Positions 18,147 through 26,573 of a DNA stretch of 56,076 nt are shown here, piece by piece. The notes under the pieces were generated by a model that saw only the letters and a program-made list of their open reading frames with translations, did no database searches and was not told the DNA's origin. The DNA lies in NCBI GenBank assembly GCA_031296405.1, contig JAVKKH010000017.1, positions 1-56,076 on the forward strand, in the 5' to 3' direction. A program made the position numbers and the translations under genes. Origin of the DNA: Candidatus Tepidifontimicrobium thermophilum (GTDB lineage: Bacteria; Sysuimicrobiota; Sysuimicrobiia; Sysuimicrobiales; Sysuimicrobiaceae). Positions within the stretch are counted from its first letter, which is position 1; each line of letters opens with the position of its first letter.

Positions 18147-19186
18147 GGGTGGCGGTGCTGGCGCCGGTGGCCTGGCGGGTACCTCCCCGGCACTACGGGG
18201 GCTGGGAGCAGGCAGTAGCTACGCTCACGGAGTCCCTGGTGCGCCTAGGGGTGGACGTGACCCTGTTCGCCAGCGGCGACTCCGTCACCTCCGCCAGGTT
18301 GGAGAGCGTGATCCCTAGGCCCGTCCAGGAGGACCCGGAGCTACGGGCCCGCAGCCGCGCGTACGAGATCCTGCACGCGGTCGCCTGCCTGCAGCGTGCG
18401 GAGGAGTTCGACCTGGTGCACAGCCACGCGGGATCCTTCGTGGTGGGCTATGCGCCCTTCGTGCGGACCCCTCTTGTGGTGACGCTGCACGGCTCGGGCG
18501 CGGAGCCCGACAGCCAGGTGCTGTACCGTCACTTCCGCCACCTCCCGTACGTGGCCATCAGTGAGGCCGAGCGCCGCCTGCTGCCGGACCTGAACTACGT
18601 GGCCACCATCCACCACGGGGTGGAGGTAGAACGCTTCCCCTTCGAGGGACGCCACGGGGACTACCTGCTGTTCGTGGGCCGGATCGCCCGGGTCAAGGGC
18701 GTCCACCACGCCATCGCGGTGGCCCGCCGCACCGGCATTCCCTTGGTCCTGGGCGGGATCGTGCCTCCCGAGGAAGAGGAGTACTTCCGCCGGGAAGTGG
18801 AACCGCACCTGGACGGGGAGCGGGTCCGGTTCGTGGGACCGGTGGACGCGGAGCAGCGGAACCGGCTTTGCTGCGGTGCCCTGGCGTTCCTGCACCTGGT
18901 AGAGTACGAGGAGTCCTTCGGCCTCACCATGATCGAGGCGATGGCGTGCGGTCTCCCTGTAGTGGGCACCCGCCGGGGTTCGGTCCCGGAGGTGGTGGCG
19001 CAGGGCCGCACCGGCTTCGTAGTGGACCACCCGGAGCAGGCGGTGGAGGCCGTACGGAGAATCCGCCAGGTCTCCCGGGAGGCGTGCAGGGCCTGGGTGG
19101 CCGAGCGCTTCCACGCCCGGAGGGAAGCGGAACTGCACGTGCGGGTCTACGAACAGGTCCTCCAGCAGGCTCGGGCCGGGGTTTAG
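18143..19186 (+). CDS. Glycosyltransferase family 4
   Basis: 347-residue GT-B enzyme. The N-terminal domain starts MRVAVLAPVAWRVPPRHYGGWE, the glycine-rich opening of GT4 enzymes. The C-terminal domain has LLFVGRIARVKGVHHAI and a proper EX7E motif in EESFGLTMIEAMACGLPVVGT. It starts at GTG overlapping the preceding stop. It ends 17 bases from the convergent GH130 gene over a hairpin. With the first GT4 it probably builds a small intracellular or cell-envelope oligosaccharide; donor and product are unknown. Confidence 0.9.
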   Translation: MRVAVLAPVAWRVPPRHYGGWEQAVATLTESLVRLGVDVTLFASGDSVTSARLESVIPRPVQEDPELRARSRAYEILHAVACLQRAEEFDLVHSHAGSFVVGYAPFVRTPLVVTLHGSGAEPDSQVLYRHFRHLPYVAISEAERRLLPDLNYVATIHHGVEVERFPFEGRHGDYLLFVGRIARVKGVHHAIAVARRTGIPLVLGGIVPPEEEEYFRREVEPHLDGERVRFVGPVDAEQRNRLCCGALAFLHLVEYEESFGLTMIEAMACGLPVVGTRRGSVPEVVAQGRTGFVVDHPEQAVEAVRRIRQVSREACRAWVAERFHARREAELHVRVYEQVLQQARAGV

Positions 19187-19194
19187 ACACGCTT

Positions 19195-19217
19195 GGCAGG
19201 CGTCTACGGCGCCTGCC
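19195..19217. terminator. Possible bidirectional terminator hairpin
   Basis: GGCAGGCG (19195-19202) pairs with CGCCTGCC (19210-19217) around a 7-base loop, exactly between the convergent glycosyltransferase and GH130 genes and overlapping the GH130 stop codon. No clear T-run follows on either side. Confidence 0.5.
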
Positions 19218-20226
19218 CGTCCTGACGACTCCGCAAGGCGACCTCCCTGGCCCACGCCCACATGCGGTCCCGGGGCACCGTGGCCAGACACACCACGCTG
19301 TCCGCAGCCCCGTAGTACACGAGGATCTGCCCCCGGTAGTCCACGGCCCCGCACGAGAACACCACGTTGGGGACCAAGCCTTCCTGCTCGTACGGCTCCT
19401 CCGGTTCCAGGATCGGGCCGTCGCACCGGCCCAGCACCCTCCGAGGGTCGTCGAGGTCCAGCAGGGCCACCCCCAGACGGTAGGTTCGGGCTTCGTCCAC
19501 GCCGTGGTAGATGAGGAGCCAGCCGTAGGGGGTGGCCAGGGGAGGGCCTGCGATCCCGATCCGGTTCCCGTCCCACATGCCTGGGCGCACCCGCAGGATG
19601 GGGCCGTAGTTGTGCCAGTGATGCAGGTCCCGGGACACTCCCAGGTGGATGTCAGGGAAGATGCGGTGCAGCAGCAGGTAGCGGCCCTCGAACTTTCGCG
19701 GGAACAGGGCAGCGTTCTTGTTGTCCCAGTTGCGGAAGGCGATGGCCCGGCGCCGGAAGTTCCGGAAGTCCCGGGTGGTGGCGATGGCGATGCGCGTCCT
19801 CCACGGCACTCCCGCGTCACCGAAGGGGGTGGGCCGCTTGGACGTCCGCGGCTTGAGGGCAGGGTACAGGGACGCGGCGGTGTAGCACAGGTAGTAGACG
19901 TCCCCCATCCGGGTCAGGCGTGGGTCCTCGACGCCCAGGCGTTCCCAGGGGTTGTCCACCGCGGGCTCGAACACCGGGCGGGGGCTCCGGTACTCCACCG
20001 TGACGCCGTCCTCCGCCAGGATCGCCAGCCCGAACCGGGAGATCCAGTCCAGACCCTGGGCGCGGTACAGGAGGTGGACCCGGCCCCGGTACACCGCCGC
20101 GGCGGCGTTGTACACCCAGCGGTTCTCCCACCAGTTGTCGGTGGGTCGCAGGATGGGGTTGGCGGGGTGCCGCTGCAGCCGCGGCGCGGAGACGACCACG
20201 GGAGAGTGCTCGAGGGTCGACCGCAT
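19204..20226 (-). CDS. GH130 family beta-mannoside phosphorylase/hydrolase
   Basis: 340-residue five-bladed propeller enzyme. Family cues are HPANPILRPT at the N-terminus, NAAAAVYRGRVHLLYRAQG, the proton-donor motif GVEDPRLTRMGDVYYLCYTA, RIGIAGPPLATPYGWLLIYHGVD, and YYGAADSVVCLATV. GH130 enzymes phosphorolyse or hydrolyse beta-mannosides such as beta-1,2- or beta-1,4-mannobiose. No signal peptide, so it acts in the cytoplasm. I chose ATG at 20226 (AAGGAGAAC upstream), not the longer frame. It is downstream of the glp operon and convergent with the GT4 block, which suggests turnover of the glycan those enzymes make. Confidence 0.88.
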   Translation of the reverse strand: MRSTLEHSPVVVSAPRLQRHPANPILRPTDNWWENRWVYNAAAAVYRGRVHLLYRAQGLDWISRFGLAILAEDGVTVEYRSPRPVFEPAVDNPWERLGVEDPRLTRMGDVYYLCYTAASLYPALKPRTSKRPTPFGDAGVPWRTRIAIATTRDFRNFRRRAIAFRNWDNKNAALFPRKFEGRYLLLHRIFPDIHLGVSRDLHHWHNYGPILRVRPGMWDGNRIGIAGPPLATPYGWLLIYHGVDEARTYRLGVALLDLDDPRRVLGRCDGPILEPEEPYEQEGLVPNVVFSCGAVDYRGQILVYYGAADSVVCLATVPRDRMWAWAREVALRSRQDGQAP

Positions 20227-20243
20227 GTCGTCCAGTTCTCCTT

Positions 20244-20261
20244 CCTCGCTTACCTCGCTTA
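20244..20261 (-). repeat. Tandem 9-base direct repeat upstream of the GH130 gene
   Basis: CCTCGCTTA occurs twice head to tail (20244-20252 and 20253-20261), ending about 18 bases before the GH130 start. It may be incidental or part of a regulator site. Confidence 0.4.
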
Positions 20262-20359
20262 CGCGCTCCAGTTCAAGCGTGTTCCGGCCACCAAGACACC
20301 AGCATACTGCATGCCGCAAGGCCCACCCGGCCGCCCAGGGGCCGGGCGACTCAACTTCG

Positions 20360-20375
20360 CATAATGTACGTTATG
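20360..20375. promoter_or_regulatory. Near-palindromic AT-rich element
   Basis: CATAATGTACGTTATG is a 16-base near-perfect palindrome with arms CATAA/TTATG, and is markedly AT-rich for this genome. It overlaps the stop codon of the AhpD-like gene and lies about 134 bases upstream of the GH130 start. A TTGACA reads on the minus strand at 20379-20374 but no -10 box is spaced from it. It is a candidate operator; the function is not established. Confidence 0.35.
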
Positions 20376-20709
20376 TCAAGTAACCCCCCTCACCGGCCCC
20401 GCCTAGGACTTCCTCCACCCAGCCGAGGCCGGCGATGGCGGCCGGAAAGCCCCGGGTCGTGAGGGCCAGAAGGGCCACGTGCCGCACCTCCTCCGCGGTG
20501 GCCCCGGCCTCCAGGGCGCGCCGTACGTTCGACCGAACGGCCCCCTCGGCCAGGGCCCCGATGGCGATCCCCAGCTTCACCAGCCGCTGGGTCTTGGCAT
20601 CCAGGGGCCCCGCGGCCTCGGTGGCCGCTCCCAGGCGGTCCAGGGCTTCCGCGACCTGGGGGTACCTCCGGCGGAATCCGGTGTACACCTGCGGCAGGTA
20701 CTCCGACAC
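20371..20709 (-). CDS. Carboxymuconolactone decarboxylase-family protein lacking the CxxC
   Basis: 112-residue all-helical AhpD-like fold. Recognisable cues are TQRLVKLGIAIGALAEGAVRSNVRRALEAGATAEEVRHVALLAL. The position that holds the peroxidase-type CxxC in AhpD is AVRSNVR here, so a thiol peroxidase role is unlikely. GTG at 20709 is chosen because GGAGGTGA lies 5 bases upstream. It follows glpD by 81 bases and could be the last gene of the glp operon. Actual function unknown. Confidence 0.8.
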   Translation of the reverse strand: MSEYLPQVYTGFRRRYPQVAEALDRLGAATEAAGPLDAKTQRLVKLGIAIGALAEGAVRSNVRRALEAGATAEEVRHVALLALTTRGFPAAIAGLGWVEEVLGGAGEGGYLT

Positions 20710-20790
20710 GGTTCTCACCTCCAACAGTGTGTTCGACACCCCCCTGCGGGATCCTGGCGAGCACCTCAAGTTAGCTCGGGGGACCTGCAC

Positions 20791-22479
20791 TCAGACCGCG
20801 GGCGCGCGCCTGGCCTCCTGTTCTTGCGTCTGCCCCGATTTCCCCCGCCAGCTGTCCTGTCTGGCGCGGAGCTCGCGGTAGTGACGCAGCTGGCGGTCCA
20901 CTTCCTGCGGGGTCCAGCTGAGCTCCCGCGCCATGAGCTCCGCGATATGTGGCGCGGCCAGGTCTGCCGCGGCGGAGTCCAGCACCGCAAGCCGCGTGTG
21001 CAGGTACAGGCAGTCAGCCAGGGTAACCGCGTACTGCCGGCGGCACGCGTACGCCACCTCGGCGGCCAAGTGCGGCAGGCCGGGGGCCAGGCGGGCCGCC
21101 AGCTCGGGGGACTCCTCCATAATGGCCACCACTTCCGTCGCGGCCCCACCGTAAGCGGCCAGCAGGTGCGCCCTCTGGTCCGGCTCGAAGGGGCTGCGCT
21201 CCAGCTGGGTCCGCGCCTCCTCTAGCCCCGAAGCGCCCGCCAGGGGCAGCCCGTGCGTCCTGCAGCTCCTCGGCCTGCCCTCCATCCGGGCGATGGCGTT
21301 CACGGTGTCCTCCGCCATCCTCCGGTACGTGGTGAGCTTGCCTCCCGTCACGGTGACGAGGCCGCCTTCGGAGGCCACGACCACGTGGTCTCGGCTCAAG
21401 GCGGCGGTGGATCCCGCGGGCCGGCTCACCAGCGGCCGGATACCCGCGTAGACCGCGGTCACGTCCTCCGCCCGTAGCGGGACCCCCAGGTACCGGTTGG
21501 CGTGGTCCAGGAGGTAGTCGGCGTCCGCACGGGTCACCGGCGGCTCGTCCAGGTCCCCTCCGTAGGGTTCGTCGGTGGTCCCCAGCACGAGCCTCCCCTC
21601 CCACGGGACCAGGAACGCCAGGCGGCCGTCGTCGGTCTCGGGGATCACCAGGGCCGCCGACGCCCGCACCACATGCGGGCGCAGGACCAAGTGGACGCCC
21701 TTGCTGTGCCGGATCCGCACGGGAGGCTCTCCGGCCAGGGCGGCCACCCGCTCCGCCCAGATACCTGTGGCGTTGACCACCCACCGCACGGGCACCTCGG
21801 CTGTCCGTCCGGTCAGGCGGTCCACCACCCCCACAGCGCGGATGCGGCCACCCACGCGCTCGAACCCTACCACCTCGACGTAGTTCACCGTACAGGCGCC
21901 CAGCGCGCGGGCCGTACTCAGGACCGCCCGGGTGAGCCGCACGTCGTCCGTCTGTCCGTCCCAGTACAAGAAGGCCGCCCGCAGCCCTTCGGTCCGCAGG
22001 TCGGGGACCAGGTCGTGCACTTCCTTTACGGACAGGCGCCGGTGCCGCAACCGGGGGTCCCGGCTGAACAGGTCGTAGGCCCACAGCCCCACCCCGACGC
22101 CCACGGGCGCCAGCGGCGCCAGCCAGCGCGGAAGCCTCATCCCCAAGGGCCTGCGCGTCCCGCGGTACAGGGGAATCAAAAACCCCAGGGGCCGGACTAC
22201 GTGCGGGGCCAGCCGGAGCAGCAGCTGGCGCTCCCGAAGGGCCTCCCGCACCAGCCCCAGGTGTCCCTGCGGCAGGTAACGGACGCCGCCGTGCACCAGT
22301 CGGGTGGACCGGCTGCTGGTTCCGGAGGCGAAGTCCCGGCGCTCCACCAGGCCGACGCGGTAGCCGCGGCTGGCAGCGTCCAGCGCCACTCCGGCGCCCG
22401 TGATCCCCCCTCCCACGACCAGCACGTCCACGCCCCGGGTGAGGATCTCCAGGGCCTCCTGCCGAGAAGGGGACCGCAC
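20791..22479 (-). CDS. glpD: Aerobic glycerol-3-phosphate dehydrogenase
   Basis: FAD enzyme that oxidises glycerol-3-phosphate to dihydroxyacetone phosphate and passes electrons to quinone at the membrane. The 562 residues start MRSPSRQEALEIL. The dinucleotide fold is VLVVGGGITGAGVALDAASRG, followed by SGTSSRSTRLVHGGVRYL, a GlpD signature. Later cues are HSKGVHLVL and VTGGKLTTYRRMAEDT, and the C-terminal cap domain is complete. GTG at 22479 lies 2 bases after the glpK stop with GGAGG inside glpK; the much longer open frame upstream is antisense noise within glpK. Confidence 0.95.
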   Translation of the reverse strand: MRSPSRQEALEILTRGVDVLVVGGGITGAGVALDAASRGYRVGLVERRDFASGTSSRSTRLVHGGVRYLPQGHLGLVREALRERQLLLRLAPHVVRPLGFLIPLYRGTRRPLGMRLPRWLAPLAPVGVGVGLWAYDLFSRDPRLRHRRLSVKEVHDLVPDLRTEGLRAAFLYWDGQTDDVRLTRAVLSTARALGACTVNYVEVVGFERVGGRIRAVGVVDRLTGRTAEVPVRWVVNATGIWAERVAALAGEPPVRIRHSKGVHLVLRPHVVRASAALVIPETDDGRLAFLVPWEGRLVLGTTDEPYGGDLDEPPVTRADADYLLDHANRYLGVPLRAEDVTAVYAGIRPLVSRPAGSTAALSRDHVVVASEGGLVTVTGGKLTTYRRMAEDTVNAIARMEGRPRSCRTHGLPLAGASGLEEARTQLERSPFEPDQRAHLLAAYGGAATEVVAIMEESPELAARLAPGLPHLAAEVAYACRRQYAVTLADCLYLHTRLAVLDSAAADLAAPHIAELMARELSWTPQEVDRQLRHYRELRARQDSWRGKSGQTQEQEARRAPAV

Positions 22480-22481
22480 AG

Positions 22482-23981
22482 TTAACCCTCCAACCAGCCG
22501 AAGGTGCGCTCCACGGCCCGTAGCCAGCGCCGGTACAGGGCCTCCCGAGCTTCCGCGGGCATAGCGGGCTGCCAGCTGCGGTCCGCGGCCCAAAGGGACC
22601 GTAGCTCGTCCAGGTCCTTCCACACGCCCACCGCCAGGCCGGCGGCGTACGCGGCGCCGAGCGCCGTGGTCTCCTGCACGGCGGCCCGCACCACCGGGAT
22701 CCCCAGGACGTCCGCCTGGAACTGCATCAGCAGCTGGTTGCGCACCATGCCGCCGTCCACCCGCAGGGCCGGCGGCCGGACCCCGGAATCCCGCACCATG
22801 GCCTCCAGCACCTCCCGGGTCTGGTACGCGGTAGCCTCCAAAGTGGCGCGGGCGATGTGTCCCCGGTGGGTGTGGCGGGTCAGTCCCACGATGACCCCGC
22901 GGGCGTCGCTCCTCCAGTGCGGTGCGAACAGGCCGGAGAAAGCCGGCACGAAGTACACCCCGCCGTTGTCCTCCACCGACCGGGCCAGCTCCTCCACCTC
23001 CGGGGACGTGCGGATCAGGCCCAGGTTGTCCCGGAGCCACTGCACCGCAGCCCCCGCGATGGCCACGGACCCTTCCAGGGCGTAGGCGGGCGGGCTGCCA
23101 CACAGCTGGTACGCCACCGTGGTGAGGAGGCCGTGGCGGGAGGCGACCGGTTGGGGGCCGGTGTTGAGGAGCAAAAAGCAGCCGGTGCCGTAGGTGTTCT
23201 TCGCCTCGCCCGGGGAAAAACAGGTCTGTCCGAACAGGGCGGCCTGCTGATCCCCCAGGTCCGCAGCCACCAGGACCCCAGACAGTTCTTCCACCACCGC
23301 CTCGCCGTACACCTCACAGCTGGAGCGGATCTCAGGCAGCATGGCGCGCGGGATCCCGAGTTCCCGCAGGATCCCGTCGTCCCAGTCCAGGGTGTGCAGG
23401 TTCATGAGCAGCGTACGGCTGGCGTTCGTGACGTCCGTCACGTGCACTCCACCCGCAGGCCCGCCCGTGAGCCACCACAGGAGCCACGTGTCCACGGTCC
23501 CGAACAGCAGCTCCCCCCGCTCCGCGGCCTGCTGGGCGCCGGGCGTGTGGTCCAGGATCCACCGCAGCTTCGGGCCGGAGAAGTACGTGGCCACCGGAAG
23601 CCCGGTCCTTTCCCGGAACCGATCCACCCCACCCGTGCGGCTCAGCTCCCGGCAAAGGGTGTCGGTCCGGGTGTCCTGCCACACCACCGCGTTGGCCACC
23701 GGGCGGCCCGTGGCGCGCTCCCACACCACCGTGGTCTCCCGCTGGTTGGTCACCCCCACCGCGGCGAGGTCCCGGGGCGTGATGCCCGCCTGGCTGCACG
23801 CCCGGCGGACCACCTGCCGGGTCCGTTCCCAGATCTCCACGGGGTCGTGCTCCACCCAGCCCGGCTGCGGGGTGATCTGGCGGTGCTCCTCCTGCGCGGA
23901 GGCCACCACGCGGCCCCGCTCGTCAAACACCAGGAAGCGGGTGCTGGAAGTCCCCTGGTCGACGGCGCCGACGTACCGCAC
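22482..23981 (-). CDS. glpK: Glycerol kinase
   Basis: ATP-dependent phosphorylation of glycerol to glycerol-3-phosphate. The 499-residue FGGY kinase starts [20 protein letters not shown], the classic phosphate-1 motif. It shows [32 protein letters not shown], and in the second domain [21 protein letters not shown]. The GTG directly abuts the ugpE stop. No glycerol facilitator (GlpF) gene is present, so its glycerol probably arises from diffusion or from the upstream diesterase and phosphatase. Confidence 0.97.
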   Translation of the reverse strand: MRYVGAVDQGTSSTRFLVFDERGRVVASAQEEHRQITPQPGWVEHDPVEIWERTRQVVRRACSQAGITPRDLAAVGVTNQRETTVVWERATGRPVANAVVWQDTRTDTLCRELSRTGGVDRFRERTGLPVATYFSGPKLRWILDHTPGAQQAAERGELLFGTVDTWLLWWLTGGPAGGVHVTDVTNASRTLLMNLHTLDWDDGILRELGIPRAMLPEIRSSCEVYGEAVVEELSGVLVAADLGDQQAALFGQTCFSPGEAKNTYGTGCFLLLNTGPQPVASRHGLLTTVAYQLCGSPPAYALEGSVAIAGAAVQWLRDNLGLIRTSPEVEELARSVEDNGGVYFVPAFSGLFAPHWRSDARGVIVGLTRHTHRGHIARATLEATAYQTREVLEAMVRDSGVRPPALRVDGGMVRNQLLMQFQADVLGIPVVRAAVQETTALGAAYAAGLAVGVWKDLDELRSLWAADRSWQPAMPAEAREALYRRWLRAVERTFGWLEG

Positions 23982-24908
23982 CTACTTCTCCGTCTCCGTG
24001 AGCCCCTGCACGAACCACCGCTGCATGGCCACGATCACCACCGTGGGGGGCAGGAGGGCCAGCAGGGCGCTGGCCATGATCACCGGCCAGTCCACCAGGG
24101 CCTCTCCGGTGCCGATCATCTTCGTGATGGCCACCACCACCACTTCCTTTTCCAGCGAGGTGGTCACCAGCAGGGGCCACAGGTACTGGTTCCAGCCGTA
24201 GATGAACAGGACCACGAACAGCGCGGCCACGGTGGTGCGGGAGACCGGGAGGAGCACGCTCCACAGGAAGCGCAGCGGCCCCGCCCCGTCGATCTTGGCC
24301 GCGTCCACCAGCTCGTCGGGGACCGTGAGGAAGAACTGCCGGAACAGCAACGTCCCGGTGGCGGACACGGTGAGGGGCACGATCAGGCCGGTGTACGTGT
24401 TCACCAGCCCCAGGTCGGAGGCTACCTTGTACGTGGGGATGATCCGAACTTCCACCGGCAGCATCAGGGTCAGGAAGATGAGCCAGAAGGCCGGGGCCCG
24501 CCAGCGAAAGTCGAAGAACACGATGCCGTACGCGGACAGCAGGGACAGCGCGATCTTCCCCAGGGCGATCCCCAGGGCCACCACCAGGCTGTTCAGCATG
24601 GCCCGCGCCATGGGGATCCCGCGGATCCGCTCCCCGGTACCGGCGACGAACGCCTTCCAGTAGTTCTCCGCCGCGTGGGGTCCGGGCAGCAACCGGAGGG
24701 TCCCCGAGGTGACCTCCGGCAGGTCCGCGGTGGAGGCCACGAAGGCCACGTAGACCGGGAACACGAACAGCGCCACCCCCGCCAGCAGCACCACGTGGGC
24801 GGGGAGAAAACGCAGCCCCCGGCGGACCCGCCACCGCAGGCTTCCGGCCAGCGGTGCGGGGACCGCCACGGCACCGGTCGGGTTGGGAGCGCGTCCGAAG
24901 CCCCTCAT
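23982..24908 (-). CDS. ugpE: Glycerol-3-phosphate-type ABC permease UgpE
   Basis: 308-residue MalG-class membrane protein with six helices; the first is residues 38-58 (VVLLAGVALFVFPVYVAFVA). The EAA loop is ELVDAAKIDGAGPLRFLWSVLLPV. Ordering within a ugpB, diesterase, ugpA, ugpE, glpK, glpD series supports import of glycerol-3-phosphate or glycerophosphodiesters. The ATG overlaps the ugpA stop by 4 bases. No UgpC-type ATPase sits next to it; the ATPase at 30476-31549 in the same operon is the obvious candidate. Confidence 0.9.
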   Translation of the reverse strand: MRGFGRAPNPTGAVAVPAPLAGSLRWRVRRGLRFLPAHVVLLAGVALFVFPVYVAFVASTADLPEVTSGTLRLLPGPHAAENYWKAFVAGTGERIRGIPMARAMLNSLVVALGIALGKIALSLLSAYGIVFFDFRWRAPAFWLIFLTLMLPVEVRIIPTYKVASDLGLVNTYTGLIVPLTVSATGTLLFRQFFLTVPDELVDAAKIDGAGPLRFLWSVLLPVSRTTVAALFVVLFIYGWNQYLWPLLVTTSLEKEVVVVAITKMIGTGEALVDWPVIMASALLALLPPTVVIVAMQRWFVQGLTETEK

Positions 24909-25786
24909 GCGTAGTGCACCCGGCGCTCCAGGAACCGGAACTGGAAGCTGGTGAGGACAACCGCGAGGACCAGCAGGATCACCGACTGGGCGCTGGACGA
25001 ACCCAGGTTCAGATTGACCACGCCGTCCACGTACACCTTGTAGATGAGGGTCTCCGTGGCCTTGCCGGGCCCTCCCTTGGTCAGGGCGTGGATCACCGCG
25101 AAGGTGTCGAACAGGGCGTACAGGGCGTTCACCACCAGGAGGAAGAAGGTAGTGGGGGCCAAAAGCGGCAGGGTCACCTGGCGGAAACTCTGGAACCACG
25201 TGGCTCCGTCCACCTGCGCGGCCTCGTGCAAGGAGCTGGGGATGGACTGCAGGCCCGCCAGGAAGAACACGAAGTTGTAGGCCACCCGGGACCACACGGA
25301 CGCCACCACGACCAGCAGCAGGGCGTGGCTGCCGTTCAGGGTGTAATCCCAGCCCACGCCTGACCGCACCAGGGCGCGGCCGACGATCCCCACGCTGGGG
25401 TGGGCCAGGAAAAGCCAGAGGGCGGCGGCCACCGCGGGGGCCACCGCGTACGGCCAGACCAGCAGCGTCCGGTACACCTGCACGCCCCGCAGAGGCTGTG
25501 CCGCCGCAGCAGCCAGGACCAGGCCCAGCAGCATCGCGCCGGCCACCACCGCGCCGGAGAACAGCACCGTCACCCGCAACGCGTTCCCGTACAGGGGATC
25601 CCCGAGCACCGAGGCGAAGTTCGCCAGCCCGGCAAACGACGTCCGCAGCCCGAAGGGGTCCTGGATCAGGAAGGACTGGTAGATGCCCTGCAGGGCCGGC
25701 CAGTAGAAGAACACCAGGGTGAGCAGCAGCTGCGGCGCCACCAGCAGGTACGGCAGGAACGGCGCCCGGAAGAGCGACCTCCGCAC
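24905..25786 (-). CDS. ugpA: Glycerol-3-phosphate-type ABC permease UgpA
   Basis: 293-residue MalF-class permease with six helices; the opening RAPFLPYLLVAPQLLLTLVFFYWPAL followed by QSFLIQDPFGLRTSFAG closely resembles UgpA proteins. The EAA loop reads LHEAAQVDGATWFQSFRQVTLPLL. The GTG start is one base past the diesterase stop, so translation is likely coupled. Confidence 0.92.
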   Translation of the reverse strand: MRRSLFRAPFLPYLLVAPQLLLTLVFFYWPALQGIYQSFLIQDPFGLRTSFAGLANFASVLGDPLYGNALRVTVLFSGAVVAGAMLLGLVLAAAAAQPLRGVQVYRTLLVWPYAVAPAVAAALWLFLAHPSVGIVGRALVRSGVGWDYTLNGSHALLLVVVASVWSRVAYNFVFFLAGLQSIPSSLHEAAQVDGATWFQSFRQVTLPLLAPTTFFLLVVNALYALFDTFAVIHALTKGGPGKATETLIYKVYVDGVVNLNLGSSSAQSVILLVLAVVLTSFQFRFLERRVHYA

Positions 25787-25787
25787 C

Positions 25788-26573
25788 TCACGCCCTCCCC
25801 TTCGCCGCTCCCGGACTGCGAAAGGCCTGCAGGATCCGGTCTGGGAAGTCGGTGGCCACGCAGTCCTCCGGGTGAGCGCCCAGCCCCGCCTGCCACAGCC
25901 ACAGGGCCCGGCCCGGGTCGTTCACCGTCCACGCGTACACGCCGACCCCGTGGCCGTGGAGAGCCTCCAAACGCTGGGAGGTGACCGCCGGGTGGTGCGC
26001 GCCCCACACCTGAGCCTGCCGGAGCCGGACGAACTCCAAGGGGTCGGTGGGGTCCAGGGCGTCCTGCAGGGCCACGAGCGCCACCTCCGGCCGCACCTCC
26101 CGGGCCCCCAGCAGAGGTTCGGCCCAAAACGAGGCCAGGCGGACGCGCTCCACCAGGCCCCAGCGGTCCACGAGGTCCACGACCTCCTGTGCCAGCCGCT
26201 TCCCCTCCTCCCCCTGCTCCTTAACCTCCACGTACGCGCCGGCGTCTGGGTGCTGGGCCAGCAACCCCAGCAGCTGTTCGAGAGACGGAACCCGTTCGCC
26301 GCGGTAGGCGCTGGAAAACCAGCTGCCCGCGTCCAGCTCACGGAGCTGGACGAAGCTGAACTGGCGCACGGCTCCGTGTCCGTCCGTGGTCCGGTCCACG
26401 GTGTCGTCGTGCACCAGCACCGGGACTCGGTCCGCGGTGTATCGGACATCCACCTCCACCCACCGGATCCCCAGCTGCAGGGCCTGGCGGCAGGCCGCCA
26501 GGGTGTTCTCGGGGGCCAGCCCCGCGCCCCCACGGTGCGCGCAGACGCGGGGCTGGGCCCGTGGCTGCGTCAT
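25788..26573 (-). CDS. ugpQ: Glycerophosphodiester phosphodiesterase
   Basis: Cleaves glycerophosphodiesters to glycerol-3-phosphate and an alcohol. The 261-residue GDPD barrel has the catalytic AHRGGAGLAPENTLAA, the metal ligands in EVDVRYTADRVPVLVHDDTVDRTT, and EVKEQG. There is no signal peptide, so it works in the cytoplasm on diesters imported by the flanking Ugp permeases. The ATG overlaps the ugpB stop by 4 bases. Its position between ugpB and ugpA is a strong clue to substrate type. Confidence 0.94.
   Translation of the reverse strand: MTQPRAQPRVCAHRGGAGLAPENTLAACRQALQLGIRWVEVDVRYTADRVPVLVHDDTVDRTTDGHGAVRQFSFVQLRELDAGSWFSSAYRGERVPSLEQLLGLLAQHPDAGAYVEVKEQGEEGKRLAQEVVDLVDRWGLVERVRLASFWAEPLLGAREVRPEVALVALQDALDPTDPLEFVRLRQAQVWGAHHPAVTSQRLEALHGHGVGVYAWTVNDPGRALWLWQAGLGAHPEDCVATDFPDRILQAFRSPGAAKGRA

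Noticed and set aside
22857..24914. Plus-strand open frame of 685 codons opposite glpK and ugpE
   Set aside because: Low-complexity antisense frame over recognisable genes; no start signals.
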